A stretch of DNA of 64,000 bases from Pseudomonadota bacterium. Lineage in GTDB: Bacteria; Pseudomonadota; Alphaproteobacteria; Sphingomonadales; Sphingomonadaceae. How positions within the stretch are numbered: the first letter of the stretch is position 1; each line of letters starts with the position of its first letter. This document shows positions 1-10,150 of the stretch, piece after piece. The stretch is taken from NCBI GenBank assembly GCA_023445495.1, contig JAEXLC010000342.1, positions 40,932 to 104,931 of the forward strand. Reading direction: 5' to 3'. The translations under genes and the position numbers were made by a program. The notes under the pieces are model-generated. The model saw nothing but the letters and a program-made list of their open reading frames with translations, did not search any database and was not told the origin of the DNA.

Positions 1-2
1 CC

Positions 3-3000
3 AATTCGGGGTCGATCACTGCCACCGGCACGACAGGCGCGTGGGGCATCCTGATAGGCGGCGGCAGCGGCAGCGCGAACAATTCCGGCACGATCAATGC
101 TGGCAGCGGCATCTGGCTGGAAGCGCTGGGCTCGGCCTTCACGTCGAACAACAGCGGCACGATCACCGGCATCGAATATGGCATCAATGCCCAGAGCGGC
201 GCCCTCGACGCCTTCAACACCAGCAGCATCTCGGCCAGCCAATTTGCCGGCGTACGCCTCGGGGGGGGCGGCTCGCTCAACAATTCCGGCACCATCGCAG
301 GCGGCGGCAATGCGACGCAGGGCTGGGGTGTCGCTGTTACCGGCGGCGATGCGACGATCATCAACCAGTCGGGGGGCACGATCACCGGCGGTGCTGCGGG
401 TGCGATCCAACTGGCGGGAAGCGGTGCGATTACAGTCAATCTGGAATCGGGTTCGACCACGACGGGATCGATCTTCAGCGCCAATGGCGGCAGCCGCGCG
501 GTCAATATCGCCGGGCTGGTGAACGGTAGCTACACCGCCTCGGGCGCTACCGGCAGCGACACGGTGACGCTGGGCGCCAGCGGATCGATCGGCAGCATCG
601 TGCTCGGCGCGGGCAACGACATGTTCAACTGGAACGGCGGCAGCTTTGCGGCCGCCGACGGCGGCTCGGGAACCGACGCCTTTGTCGCGACCCTGAGCGG
701 CTCGGCGACGCTCGACCTGCAATCGCTTTCCGGGTTCGAGGCGCACAGCCTGAACGGCGGGGCGCTGACGCTTGCGGCCGCGCAGGCATCCGGCGATGGC
801 GGCTGGACGGTGAATGGGGGGAGCCTCACCCTCTCCGACACCGCGCAGGTGCTGGTGAGCGGTACGGCAGCGACGCTCGCCACCAGTGGCACCAGCCTCA
901 CCGTGGCCGACGGCGCTTCTTTGGTCGGCTATGACGGCTATGGCGCGACCGCGACCGCCGGGACCAGCATCACCAATGCCGGACTCATCCGCTCGACGGG
1001 CACCGGCTTTGCCGGGGTGCTCGCCAATGGCGGCACGATCGACAATCAGGCGGCCGGCCTGATCGCGGCCGCGGGCAACGGCATCACGCTCCAGACGGGT
1101 ATGAGCACGCTCACCAATGCCGGCATCATCGTCGGCCAGACCCATGGCGTGTACGGCGCAGGCGCTGCGCAGGCACTGATCAATTCCGGCGTGATCGCGA
1201 CCGGGCAGGCGACCGATGCCACCACGCAGCTGTCCCAGATCCAGCGCGACGGCAGCGGCGATGGTGTCCTGTTCCTCGCCGGCGGCTCGGTCACAAACCA
1301 GGCTGGCGGCTTCATCGTCGGCAATGGGAGCGGCGTCAGCATATCCGGCGGCACCGCCTCGCTGCTCAACGCCGGCACGATCGAAGGCGGCACCGGCTGG
1401 GGCGTATCGCTCACCGCCGGCAGCGGCGTCTCGGAGCTCACCAATCAGGCGGGCGGGCGGATTGCCGGCGGGAATGCCGGCGCGATCCTGCTGGCCGGCG
1501 ACGGCGGCCTGAATGTCGTGCTAGCGGCCAACTCGGTCACCACCGGCAATATCGTCAGCTCCGGCGCGGGCGCGCGCACGCTCGACATCTCCGGGACGCT
1601 GGACGGCGGTTATGACGCTTCGGCGGGAGCGGGCAGGGACGTAGTCACGCTGCGCGCGGGCGGTTCGCTAGGCTCCGCCCATCTCGGCGCCGGCGACGAC
1701 CGCTTCATCTATGTTGGCGGCAGCATCGGCGGGATGATTGACGGCGGCGCCGGCTATGACACGCTGTTCGCCGATTTTGGTGCCGGCAATAGCGGCTCGG
1801 TGAGCCTCGCCAGCTTTACCCAGTTCGAAGGTTTCGGCGTCCTTTCCGGCAATGTCACGCTGACTGGCACCAGCAACGCGCCGGATGCCGACATCTTCGC
1901 CGGCAACGGCGCGGGCACGGGCGGCACGGTCATGTTCGACGGCACGACCGGCCTCACCGGGGACATCTATGTCAACGGCGGCTCGATCGTCGCCAACACG
2001 GCGGGCGCGTTCGGCTCGGGCACGATCCACATGATCGACCCGACGGCGACTTTCGGTGCCACCGGCACCTATGGCAACAACATCTCGCTGGAGGTCGTCT
2101 CCCCGTCCTCAGCGGATCCGGCGACGCTCAACACGACCGCCGGGGTTATCGCGACCCTCACCGGCGCGATCACCGCCGGCACCGGTGCCGGGGTCGATCC
2201 GAACCAGGACCTGGTGATCGGCGGCCAGGGCACGATCGTCCTGACCAACACCGCCAACGACTGGACCGGCAACACCACGATCAATACCGGGGCCAAGCTG
2301 CAAGGCGCCAGCGACACGATCTCGGGCGCCTCGATCGTCAACAACGGCTCGCTCATCTATGCGCAGTCGTACAGCGGCACGGTCTCGCAGAACATCTCCG
2401 GCAGCGGCATGGTGGAAGTGCGCGGTCTCTCCGCGGGCAATGCCCTGACCTTCACGGGCACCAACACCATCGGTGGCGGGCTGCGGATCAGCGATGCATC
2501 GAAGGTCGTGATCGACGGCAGCACCAGCATCCTGCTCCTCGACATGGGCCTGGATGCGAGCCGCCTCGACGTTACGGCGAACGGCAGCCTGTCCAGCACT
2601 ACCCTCTCCGCCGTGAACGGCAATGGTGCCAACCAGAGCGTGTACAACCTCGGCTCGATTTCCAGCACCGGCAATAGCGGCGTCTATCTGGGCGGCGCCG
2701 ACTCGCTGCTCGACAATGGCGGCACCATCACCGGTACCCGCGGCGTCTCTGTCGCTGGCGCCAATGCGGAGGTGACCAACCAGGCAGGCGCCACGATCAC
2801 CGGCCAGAGCTACAGCGTGTACGTCGACGCCGCAGGCGCGACCCTGGCCAATGCCGGCAGCGTGAGTTCGAGCAGCAGCCACGGCGTCTATCTCTGGTCG
2901 GGCGGTACCGTCGCCAATTCGGGCAGCATCACCGGCGGCACCAATGGCTATGGCATCCGCAGCAACGCGGCCTCGACGATCACCAACCAGTCTGGCGGCA

Positions 3001-6000
3001 CGATCGGCGGCGGCCTGGGAGCGGTACTCCTCGACAGCGCGGACCTGATCACGATCAACCTGGATTCCGGCTCGACCACCAACGGCCTGATCGCCTCGAA
3101 CGGCACCGGCGACCGCGTGGTCAACATCCTCGGCACGCTGAACGGCGGCTATGCCGGCGGCGGCAGCGGCATCGACGCGATCACGCTCGATACCGGCGCG
3201 ACCGTGACGGGCGCGCTGGACGGCGGCGCGGGCAACGACACGCTCGCGCTGATCGGTAGCGGCTCGGCGACGCTCGGCGGGGTGCTCAACATCGAAAGCG
3301 CGTCCAAGTCGGGCACCGGCACCTGGACGATCGCGGCACCGACGAGCATGGCCTCGTGGACGATCGCCGACGGCACGCTGCTGCTCACGGGCGGCAATGC
3401 CATCGCCGACACTGCTTCGGTTGCAATGACTGGGGGCACGCTGCAGCTGGGCGCCTCGGAAGCGATCGACAGGCTGTCGGGCACCGGCAACGTGGCGCTC
3501 GGCGCCAACGCGCTGACCCTGGCCGGCAACGGCACCAACTTCGCGGGTACGATCTCGGGCAACGGCAGCCTGCTGATCGGCGGCACGGCCACCCTGTCGG
3601 GCGCCAATGCCTATGCCGGCCAAACCGTGGTGGCGGGCACGCTGACGCTTGGCGCGTCGAACGTGCTCGCGGATGCCTCGACCCTGATCGTCCAGACCGG
3701 CGGTACGGTCGACCTGGGCGCGAACAGCGACACCGTGGCGGTCGCCGCCATCGGCGGCACGCTGGTTGGCACCGGCACGCTGACGGCCAGCCAGTATGAG
3801 CTGACGGGCGCTACCGTGAATGCCAGTCTGGGCACCGGCACGGTCCTCAACCTCTCGGGCAGCTCGGCGCTGAACGGCACTGCCGCGGGCGACGTCTCGG
3901 TCCAGGGTGGCACGCTGGCCCTCGGCGCGTCGAACCGCCTGGCCGACACAGCCACGGTCACCGTCGCGTCGGGCGCCACGCTCGACATCGGTGCCTATAG
4001 CGACACGGTCGCTCTGCTCGGCCTGAACGGCATCCTAGTTGGCACTGGCACGCTCATCGCTGCCGAGTATCGGATGACCGACGCCACTGTGAATGCCAAC
4101 CTGGGTGCAGGCACTCTGTTCAACCTGGGCGGCACCTCTACGCTGAACGGTAACGCGCTCGGCGGCCTCGTCGTCCAGGCCGGCACCCTGACCCTGAACG
4201 GCACCGCCGGCGGCGACGTCGCGGTCAATGGCGGCACGCTGGCGTTCGGTTCCGCGAACCGCCTGGCCGACACCGCCAATGTCGCCGTCGCATCGGGCGC
4301 CACGCTCGACATCGGCGCCATCAACGACACGGTCGGCGTACTCGGCCTGAACGGCACGCTGATCGGCACCGGGACGCTGACCGCCAGCCAGTATCAGCTG
4401 ACCGGCGCGACGGTGAACGCCAACCTGGGCGCAGGCACTGTCTTCAACCTGGGCGGTCTCTCCGCACTGAACGGCAATGCTGCGGGCGGGCTCGTCGTGC
4501 AGGCTGGCAGATTGATCCTGAACGGAATCGCCGGCGGTGACATCGCGGTCAATGGCGGCCGGCTGGCACTCGGCGCATCGAATCGTCTTTCTGACACCGC
4601 CAATGTCGCCATCGCCTCGAGCGCCACGCTCGACATCGCCAGCTTCAACGACACGGTCGGCATGCTCGGCCTGGCGGGCACGCTCGTCGGCACCGGCACG
4701 CTGACCGCCATCCAGTATCAGCTGACCGGCGCGACGGTGGACGCCAACCTGGGTGCAGGCACCGTGTTCAACCTGGGCGGCATCTCGACGCTGAACGGCA
4801 CTGCCGCGGGCGACGTCTCGGTCCAGGGTGGCACGCTGGCACTTGGCGCGGCGAATCGCCTGGCCGATACCGCCATGGTGACGGTCGCATCGGGCGCCAC
4901 GTTCGACATCGGCGCCTTTAGCGACACGATCGGCACGCTCGGCTTGAGCGGCACGCTGGCCGGCACCGGCATGCTCACCGCCGGCCAGTACCAACTGACC
5001 GGTGCGACGGTGAACGCCAGCCTGGGCGCCGGCACGGTATTCAATCTGGGCGGCAACTCGGCGCTGAACGGCAATGCCGCAGGTGCACTCGTCGTGCAGG
5101 CTGGCAGCTTGGCCCTGAACGGCACTACCGCAGGCGATGTCTCGGTGCAGGGCGGCACGCTGGCGCTCGGCGCGTCGAACCGCCTGGCCGATACCGCCAA
5201 TGTCGCGGTCGCATCGGGCGCCACGCTCAACCTGGGCGCCTTCAACGACACGATCGGCCTGCTCAGCCTGAGCGGCACGCTCGCCGGTACCGGCACGCTG
5301 ACTGCGAGCCAGTATCAGCTCAACGGCGCGACGGTGAACGCCAACCTGGGCGCAGGCAATGTGTTCAACCTGGGTGGCACCTCGACGCTGAACGGCACTG
5401 CGGCGGGCAATGTCTCGGTCCAGGCCGGCACGCTGGCGCTGGGCGCATCGAACCGGATTGCCGATACTGCGACGCTGGACATCGGCAGCAACGCAATTTT
5501 CAACCTCAACGGGTTCGACGAGACGGTCGGGCTGGTCGGCATCGGCGGCACGCTGGCCGGCACCGGCACGCTGACCGCCAGCCAGTATCAGCTGAGCGGC
5601 GCGACGGTGAACGCCAATCTGGCCGCCGGCACGCTGTTCCAGGTCGGCGGCATCTCGACGCTGAACGGCACCTCGGGGGCCAATTCGGTGATCGTCCAGG
5701 CCGGCACGCTCCGCCTCGGCGCGAACGAGCGCCTGGCCAATGGCGCAACGGTCGCGATCAACACCAACGCGACCTTCGACCTGGCCGGCTACACCGAAAC
5801 GGTGGGCGGCCTGGCGAACGGCGCCGGTGGCGGCGGCACGCTGGCGCTGGGCGCGGGCAAGCTGATCGTCTCGGGCACGGGCAATTCGGGCTTCTCGGGC
5901 AGCATCACCGGCGCGGGCACGCTGGAGAAGCAGGGCGTCGGCACGCTGACGCTGGCGGGCACCTTCGCCACCACTGGCCGCTTCGACGTCTCGGCAGGCA

Positions 6001-7709
6001 CCCTCGCCTTCTCGGGCTCCACCCAGGGCAGCATCCGCGTCCAGGGCGGCACGCTGATCGGCAGCGGCACGCTGGCCGGCACGCTGACGGTCAACTCGGG
6101 CACCTTCTCGCCGGGCGGCCTCGCCACCGGCGCGCTCGGCGCGATCAACCCGATCGGCAGCTTCACCACTGGCGGCCTCGTCGCCACCGGCGGCACGCTG
6201 CTCTTCGACTTCGGCGGCACCAGCCTCAACTTCGCGTCGGACAGCATCAAGGTGAACGGCACCGCCACGCTCACCGGCGGCACGGTGCAGGTCAACGCGC
6301 TGACCGCGGCGGCGAGCGACTATCGCTTCAACCAGCTCTACACGATCGTCCAGGCGAACGCCCTCACCGGCACCTTCGCCAACGGATCGGTGTTCGCCAC
6401 GGTGGCGAGCAACCCGAACCTGAAGTGGCGCCTGCGCTACGATCTGGTCGCCAATGCCGTGGTCCTCCAGGTCCAGAAGAACATGGAGTTCAACGACGGC
6501 GTTGCGGCGGGTGACACCAACACCCTCGCCGTCGCCAATGCCCTGAGCAACTCGACCACCGGCAACGCATCGGATCAGTGGGCCTCGACTCTCAACACGA
6601 TCACCGCGCTGAGCACCGGCCAGCGGGTCGCCGCGTTCAAGACCTTCAGCGGCGAGATCCTCGCCAATGTCTCGACCGCGACGATCTCGGCGAACAACCT
6701 GTTCACCGACCTGCTGCGCCAGCGCGTGGGCGATGGCAGCGACGCGCTGATCGGCGGCGGCTTCGCCGGCTCAAGCCTGGCCGATGTCCGCACCACCACC
6801 ACGGCGGGCAACAGCTTCGCCTCTGCCCTGTCCGGCGCGACGCTGCCGGGTGCCGATGACGGCGACAACAGCCGCGGCGGCATCTGGGGTCAGGTCTATG
6901 GCGGCTATCAAAAGCTGCTCGGCGACGGCGTGCATGCCGGGGTGAACAACACCACCGCAGGCGTCGCCATGGGCGTCGAGACCCGGATGGACGGCTTCAC
7001 CGCGGGCATTGCCGGCGGCGTCGCCCAGATCGACTCGGACATGGACAGCCGCTACTCGACCGTCAGCGGCAACCAGTACCAGTTGGGCGGCTATCTGAGC
7101 TACGACGCGGGCAGCGCCTTCGTCGCGGCTTCGGGCAGCTGGTATTCGAGCGACCTGAACAGCAAGCGCACCCTGGCACTTGGCAGCACCACGGCGCTCG
7201 CCACGGGCGACATCCACTCGACCGGCTATGCGGTGGGCCTCACCGGCGGCTTCCGCACCGAGTTCTCGAACGGGCTGCGCCTCGCCCTGATCGGTACCGC
7301 CAGCAAGGTGCGCAACCAGCAGGACGGCTATACCGAGAATGCCGCCGGCGGCCTGGGGCTGCAGGTCGCCTCGGCGAACCGCGACCTCTTCACTGCCGGC
7401 GCGGAGCTCCGCCTCGGCGCCAAGGTGAAGACCGGCGCCGGCGTGGCGATGCCCTGGGTCAGCATGGGCGTGCGCTACAATTCAGGCGATCTCGACACGG
7501 TGGGCAATGTCCGCTTCTCGGGCGCACCGAGCGGCACCGGCGCCTTCGGGGTCCAGGGCGTGAAGATCGCCCCGGTTCTCGGCACGCTGGGCGTAGGCAT
7601 CGATGCCCGGGCGAGCAAGAATGTCCGCCTCGGCATCGCGCTCGAAGGCTCGGCCGGCGAGAACACCCGCGAGGGCCGCGCCTCGGTCCGGGTCAAGATC
7701 GGCTTCTAA
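3..7709 (+). CDS. giant autotransporter adhesin (type V secretion), 5' end outside the window
   Basis: The reading frame is open from the left edge, so this is the 3' portion (about 2,568 codons) of a larger gene. The first usable start inside the window is GTG 519, which is not the true start. The passenger is Gly/Ser/Thr/Asn-rich beta-helix sequence: first many short N-S/A-G-x-I type repeats (to about 3.3 kb), then seven copies of a 91- or 108-residue unit, then passenger-associated transport repeats of the form GAGTLEKxGxGTLTLAG near 5.9 kb. The last 280 or so codons (from about 6.87 kb) form an autotransporter beta-barrel that begins GGIWGQVYGGYQ and ends in a terminal Phe, as BAM substrates do. 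By family knowledge it is exported through the inner membrane, inserted in the outer membrane, and displays or releases the passenger for adhesion. The ligand cannot be told from sequence. No terminator was seen after the stop. Confidence 0.93.
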   Translation, partial: NSGSITATGTTGAWGILIGGGSGSANNSGTINAGSGIWLEALGSAFTSNNSGTITGIEYGINAQSGALDAFNTSSISASQFAGVRLGGGGSLNNSGTIAGGGNATQGWGVAVTGGDATIINQSGGTITGGAAGAIQLAGSGAITVNLESGSTTTGSIFSANGGSRAVNIAGLVNGSYTASGATGSDTVTLGASGSIGSIVLGAGNDMFNWNGGSFAAADGGSGTDAFVATLSGSATLDLQSLSGFEAHSLNGGALTLAAAQASGDGGWTVNGGSLTLSDTAQVLVSGTAATLATSGTSLTVADGASLVGYDGYGATATAGTSITNAGLIRSTGTGFAGVLANGGTIDNQAAGLIAAAGNGITLQTGMSTLTNAGIIVGQTHGVYGAGAAQALINSGVIATGQATDATTQLSQIQRDGSGDGVLFLAGGSVTNQAGGFIVGNGSGVSISGGTASLLNAGTIEGGTGWGVSLTAGSGVSELTNQAGGRIAGGNAGAILLAGDGGLNVVLAANSVTTGNIVSSGAGARTLDISGTLDGGYDASAGAGRDVVTLRAGGSLGSAHLGAGDDRFIYVGGSIGGMIDGGAGYDTLFADFGAGNSGSVSLASFTQFEGFGVLSGNVTLTGTSNAPDADIFAGNGAGTGGTVMFDGTTGLTGDIYVNGGSIVANTAGAFGSGTIHMIDPTATFGATGTYGNNISLEVVSPSSADPATLNTTAGVIATLTGAITAGTGAGVDPNQDLVIGGQGTIVLTNTANDWTGNTTINTGAKLQGASDTISGASIVNNGSLIYAQSYSGTVSQNISGSGMVEVRGLSAGNALTFTGTNTIGGGLRISDASKVVIDGSTSILLLDMGLDASRLDVTANGSLSSTTLSAVNGNGANQSVYNLGSISSTGNSGVYLGGADSLLDNGGTITGTRGVSVAGANAEVTNQAGATITGQSYSVYVDAAGATLANAGSVSSSSSHGVYLWSGGTVANSGSITGGTNGYGIRSNAASTITNQSGGTIGGGLGAVLLDSADLITINLDSGSTTNGLIASNGTGDRVVNILGTLNGGYAGGGSGIDAITLDTGATVTGALDGGAGNDTLALIGSGSATLGGVLNIESASKSGTGTWTIAAPTSMASWTIADGTLLLTGGNAIADTASVAMTGGTLQLGASEAIDRLSGTGNVALGANALTLAGNGTNFAGTISGNGSLLIGGTATLSGANAYAGQTVVAGTLTLGASNVLADASTLIVQTGGTVDLGANSDTVAVAAIGGTLVGTGTLTASQYELTGATVNASLGTGTVLNLSGSSALNGTAAGDVSVQGGTLALGASNRLADTATVTVASGATLDIGAYSDTVALLGLNGILVGTGTLIAAEYRMTDATVNANLGAGTLFNLGGTSTLNGNALGGLVVQAGTLTLNGTAGGDVAVNGGTLAFGSANRLADTANVAVASGATLDIGAINDTVGVLGLNGTLIGTGTLTASQYQLTGATVNANLGAGTVFNLGGLSALNGNAAGGLVVQAGRLILNGIAGGDIAVNGGRLALGASNRLSDTANVAIASSATLDIASFNDTVGMLGLAGTLVGTGTLTAIQYQLTGATVDANLGAGTVFNLGGISTLNGTAAGDVSVQGGTLALGAANRLADTAMVTVASGATFDIGAFSDTIGTLGLSGTLAGTGMLTAGQYQLTGATVNASLGAGTVFNLGGNSALNGNAAGALVVQAGSLALNGTTAGDVSVQGGTLALGASNRLADTANVAVASGATLNLGAFNDTIGLLSLSGTLAGTGTLTASQYQLNGATVNANLGAGNVFNLGGTSTLNGTAAGNVSVQAGTLALGASNRIADTATLDIGSNAIFNLNGFDETVGLVGIGGTLAGTGTLTASQYQLSGATVNANLAAGTLFQVGGISTLNGTSGANSVIVQAGTLRLGANERLANGATVAINTNATFDLAGYTETVGGLANGAGGGGTLALGAGKLIVSGTGNSGFSGSITGAGTLEKQGVGTLTLAGTFATTGRFDVSAGTLAFSGSTQGSIRVQGGTLIGSGTLAGTLTVNSGTFSPGGLATGALGAINPIGSFTTGGLVATGGTLLFDFGGTSLNFASDSIKVNGTATLTGGTVQVNALTAAASDYRFNQLYTIVQANALTGTFANGSVFATVASNPNLKWRLRYDLVANAVVLQVQKNMEFNDGVAAGDTNTLAVANALSNSTTGNASDQWASTLNTITALSTGQRVAAFKTFSGEILANVSTATISANNLFTDLLRQRVGDGSDALIGGGFAGSSLADVRTTTTAGNSFASALSGATLPGADDGDNSRGGIWGQVYGGYQKLLGDGVHAGVNNTTAGVAMGVETRMDGFTAGIAGGVAQIDSDMDSRYSTVSGNQYQLGGYLSYDAGSAFVAASGSWYSSDLNSKRTLALGSTTALATGDIHSTGYAVGLTGGFRTEFSNGLRLALIGTASKVRNQQDGYTENAAGGLGLQVASANRDLFTAGAELRLGAKVKTGAGVAMPWVSMGVRYNSGDLDTVGNVRFSGAPSGTGAFGVQGVKIAPVLGTLGVGIDARASKNVRLGIALEGSAGENTREGRASVRVKIGF
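3640..5735 (+). repeat. seven in-phase tandem units inside the autotransporter passenger
   Basis: Each unit carries a core close to TASQYQLTGATVNANLGAG. The codon for the core aromatic residue falls at 3795, 4068, 4392, 4716, 4989, 5313 and 5586, giving spacings of exactly 273, 324, 324, 273, 324 and 273 bp. Long units have an extra 17 codons (a second LNGxxAGxLVVQAG segment). The copies have diverged at the protein level but are still alike at the DNA level, which suggests duplication and recombination within the gene. Confidence 0.9.
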
Positions 7710-8052
7710 GGAAGGTCTACGGTGCGTACCGGGAGAGTTCCTACTTCCGCACGCGCACAGCAGCTACTGAAAGGCGCTCATGATGCAGATCGCGGTGATA
7801 GTGCTCGGTAGCTGTCGGTGCCGAAGTAGCCGGACAGCTTCATCAACCTGCCGGTCGGAGGTGTGCCCCAATTGACGCCATTGCGCGGGCTGGCCGCCGA
7901 TCCCAAAAGCCGCCGTTCGTTCATTCGGTAACGGTGTCCGCTGTTGAGTGGTTTCTGGCGCGACAGCTCTTCGGAACGCAGATCTCAGGCCGCTTTTTGC
8001 CTGAGAGAGATCTAGGCCGGGCGGATGCGATCTGCCCGGCCAATTCGCGCTT
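7710..8052. other. intergenic, no gene seen
   Basis: This stretch lies between the autotransporter stop and the nitrilase stop. No reading frame here has a plausible start, ribosome site and codon use. It holds one copy of the interspersed element described separately (7850-7918). Confidence 0.5.
7850..7918. repeat. interspersed degenerate intergenic element, copy 1
   Basis: The element runs from a GCCGG start, through GCCCCA (7865-7870), to AGCCGCCGTTC (7908-7918). The distance from GCCCCA to the A of the last motif is 43 nt. Copies at 10082, 12381 and 20849 keep that spacing. Function unknown. Confidence 0.45.
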
Positions 8053-9045
8053 CTACTCGCTTGAGCATGCCGATACCCTGGCGCGGCCGTTGCCCCCGAA
8101 CCGGGTCGCATGGGGCGACAACTCGGTTCCGTCCCGTTCGGTCAGTCTCGCATAGAGCTCTGGTCGGCGTCCGCGCATCCATCGCCGCCCGCTACTCGTA
8201 TCAATGAGGCTCAGGTCAAGTTGGGCTACGACCATGTCGTCGTCCAGGGAAGCTGACTCCCCGACAATGTCTCCATAGGGATCGAGGACCATCGCGTGTC
8301 CCGTGCGAACCTCATCCTGGTCGCGGCCCACGCCATTGCTGAAAACGATGAAGAGCCCGTTGTCATGCGCACGCGCAGGGAGCCATCGCATAAGCCAAGC
8401 TCGGCCGCTTGGGCCCGCGAATGCCTGCTTGCATCGCTCGGGTTCTAGATGGCGCTCTTCCCAATATTCGACGGGGATGGGTTTCATGCCTCGCGGACTG
8501 AGTGAGTTGGTTCCCCCTGTCTGGTGCGGTGCCAACAGGACTTCGGTTCCGAGCAAGGCACAAGCGCGTGCGTTCTCGACGAGATTGTTGTCCCAACAAA
8601 TCAGAATGCCCAGCTTCACACCCCAGGGCGTGTCGAAAACCGTGTAGCCCTCGCCGGACGCGATCAGCGGATGCTCGAAGGCGTGGAGCTTGCGGTGCGT
8701 GTGGCCGCTGCCATCCGGGAAGCACACCCGATAGGCGTTGTAGAGGCGTCCGTCTTCGCTGAGTTCCAGCCAGCCGACGCCAATTGCCAGATCGAGATGT
8801 TGTGCGAGTGAGGCCACACGCAGGACACTCGGGCCGTCCACCGGCTCCGCGATTGCATGCAGTCCCGCTTCGTCGAGGAAAGGCACATGCCAATAGCCGG
8901 AAATGCACATCTCCGGCATGCAGACGAGTTGGGCACCCGAGGCCGCCGCCTGTCGGGCAAAATGTTCGATGCGAGAAAGATTATGGTCCTCGTTTCCCGC
9001 CTGGTGCTGGAACTGGACAGTCGCAACGCAAAGATTTCTGGTCAT
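8053..9045 (-). CDS. nitrilase-superfamily carbon-nitrogen hydrolase
   Basis: A 330-residue protein of the C-N hydrolase fold, which cleaves nitriles or amides in the cytoplasm. The Glu-Lys-Cys triad is visible: Glu in CMPEMCISGY, Lys in THRKLH and the nucleophilic Cys in ILICWDNN. The start is set at the ATG at 9045 because a perfect AGGAGG (plus-strand CCTCCT) lies 5 nt upstream; the frame stays open 16 codons further but without a ribosome site. It is divergent from a LysR regulator across 82 bp, the usual arrangement for a LysR-controlled catabolic gene. Substrate is unknown; aliphatic amidase or nitrilase activity is equally possible. Confidence 0.88.
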   Translation of the reverse strand: MTRNLCVATVQFQHQAGNEDHNLSRIEHFARQAAASGAQLVCMPEMCISGYWHVPFLDEAGLHAIAEPVDGPSVLRVASLAQHLDLAIGVGWLELSEDGRLYNAYRVCFPDGSGHTHRKLHAFEHPLIASGEGYTVFDTPWGVKLGILICWDNNLVENARACALLGTEVLLAPHQTGGTNSLSPRGMKPIPVEYWEERHLEPERCKQAFAGPSGRAWLMRWLPARAHDNGLFIVFSNGVGRDQDEVRTGHAMVLDPYGDIVGESASLDDDMVVAQLDLSLIDTSSGRRWMRGRRPELYARLTERDGTELSPHATRFGGNGRARVSACSSE

Positions 9046-9127
9046 AGGGTCCTCCTGAGACACCGATGCCCGCTTCGCGCTGCAAAACTCCAATGAAACA
9101 TGTGGTCGCTTGTGATAGCTGATTGGA

Positions 9128-10024
9128 ATGGATGTCGACCGACTACGTGCATTTCTGGCGGTTGCGGATCAGGGTCATTTTGGCCATGCCGCCGAGCGAC
9201 TGCACATTACCCAGCCTGGGCTGACGAAACGGATCCGGGCGCTCGAGGAGCAAATCGGCGGTCAACTTTTCGATCGTGACAGGCAGCCCGTGCGCCTGAC
9301 TCCGCTCGGGACCCTTCTACTTCCTCAGGTTCGGCGGCTAGTTCGGGATGCGGATGCCTTGCTGCACGATGCGCGTGGTGCCGTCGATGGTCAGCTCGGC
9401 CATTTGAATATTGGCTTCGGGCTGTCGACGATCGCGGTCGCGCCCTGGCTTGTCGCTCGCTTTCGTGCCGCGCATCCCGGCGTGTCCGTATCAATGGATG
9501 ACTACTCTTCGCATGAGCAGGTCAGCCGACTCAGACGGGACGAACTCGATCTCGGTTTCATTCGTATGCCCGCGCCACCGGACCTAACGTCGTGCCCGCT
9601 GGCATCCGACCGTCTTGCGATCGCAGTTCCGCAGAATCTGAACATCCCTTCGGGAGCGAGATTGCGGAGTTGGCTCGCAGCACAGGACTTCATTGCGCTG
9701 CGGGAGGCACGGGGACCTGGGCTCGCCGCCCAAGTTCGAGCCTGGTGTCGCTCCGCCGCTTTCGATCCGAAGGTGATGCAAGAAGCCGATGACGTACAGA
9801 CAGTCCTCGCACTGGTTTCAGCAGGGCTGGGCTGCGCCATCGTGCCGGTCAGTTCCGAAGCATTGCTTCCAGGTCGATTGAGGCTTCTGGCTGTGGAGGG
9901 GAAGGAAGCGGCATGGAGCATCGGCGCTGCATGGAAGGCGCAGCGCGCGGTTGGCGCACTGGGCCATCTGGTCCGGATTGTCAGAGAAGGGGTGCCCATG
10001 CCGGAAGGCTTCGGCGGATATTGA
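9128..10024 (+). CDS. LysR-family transcriptional regulator
   Basis: A 298-residue LysR protein. The N-terminal winged helix-turn-helix (residues 1-60) contains FGHAAERLHITQPGLTKRI, and the remainder is a periplasmic-binding-like effector domain (about 90-290). It starts 82 bp from the divergent nitrilase gene, so it probably controls that gene and itself from the shared intergenic region. The inducer cannot be inferred. Confidence 0.9.
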   Translation: MDVDRLRAFLAVADQGHFGHAAERLHITQPGLTKRIRALEEQIGGQLFDRDRQPVRLTPLGTLLLPQVRRLVRDADALLHDARGAVDGQLGHLNIGFGLSTIAVAPWLVARFRAAHPGVSVSMDDYSSHEQVSRLRRDELDLGFIRMPAPPDLTSCPLASDRLAIAVPQNLNIPSGARLRSWLAAQDFIALREARGPGLAAQVRAWCRSAAFDPKVMQEADDVQTVLALVSAGLGCAIVPVSSEALLPGRLRLLAVEGKEAAWSIGAAWKAQRAVGALGHLVRIVREGVPMPEGFGGY

Positions 10025-10081
10025 CCACGCAATTATCGGATCTGTTACCGGGCACGCCGCTGGCCCGCTCCCGCGTTATCC

Positions 10082-10150
10082 GCCGGTCAGCTACGCGCCC
10101 CATTTTCCGACGTGGGAGTGTTGGGGTCGCAATCCCATAACCCGCCATTC
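10082..10150. repeat. interspersed degenerate intergenic element, copy 2
   Basis: GCCGG start, then CTACGCGCCCCA with GCCCCA at 10097-10102, ending ACCCGCCATTC at 10140-10150. The GCCCCA-to-end-motif spacing is 43 nt, as in copies 1 and 3. It lies between convergent LysR genes and touches the 3' end of the second. Confidence 0.45.

Noticed and set aside
2109..3623. 504-codon open frame on the minus strand inside the autotransporter
   Set aside because: It is antisense to clear beta-helix coding sequence; the Arg/Ala/Gly-rich product is a GC shadow with no domain or ribosome site.
3640..5735. Regularly spaced repeats considered as a CRISPR array
   Set aside because: Units are 273/324 bp, in frame and protein coding; there are no short repeats with unique spacers.
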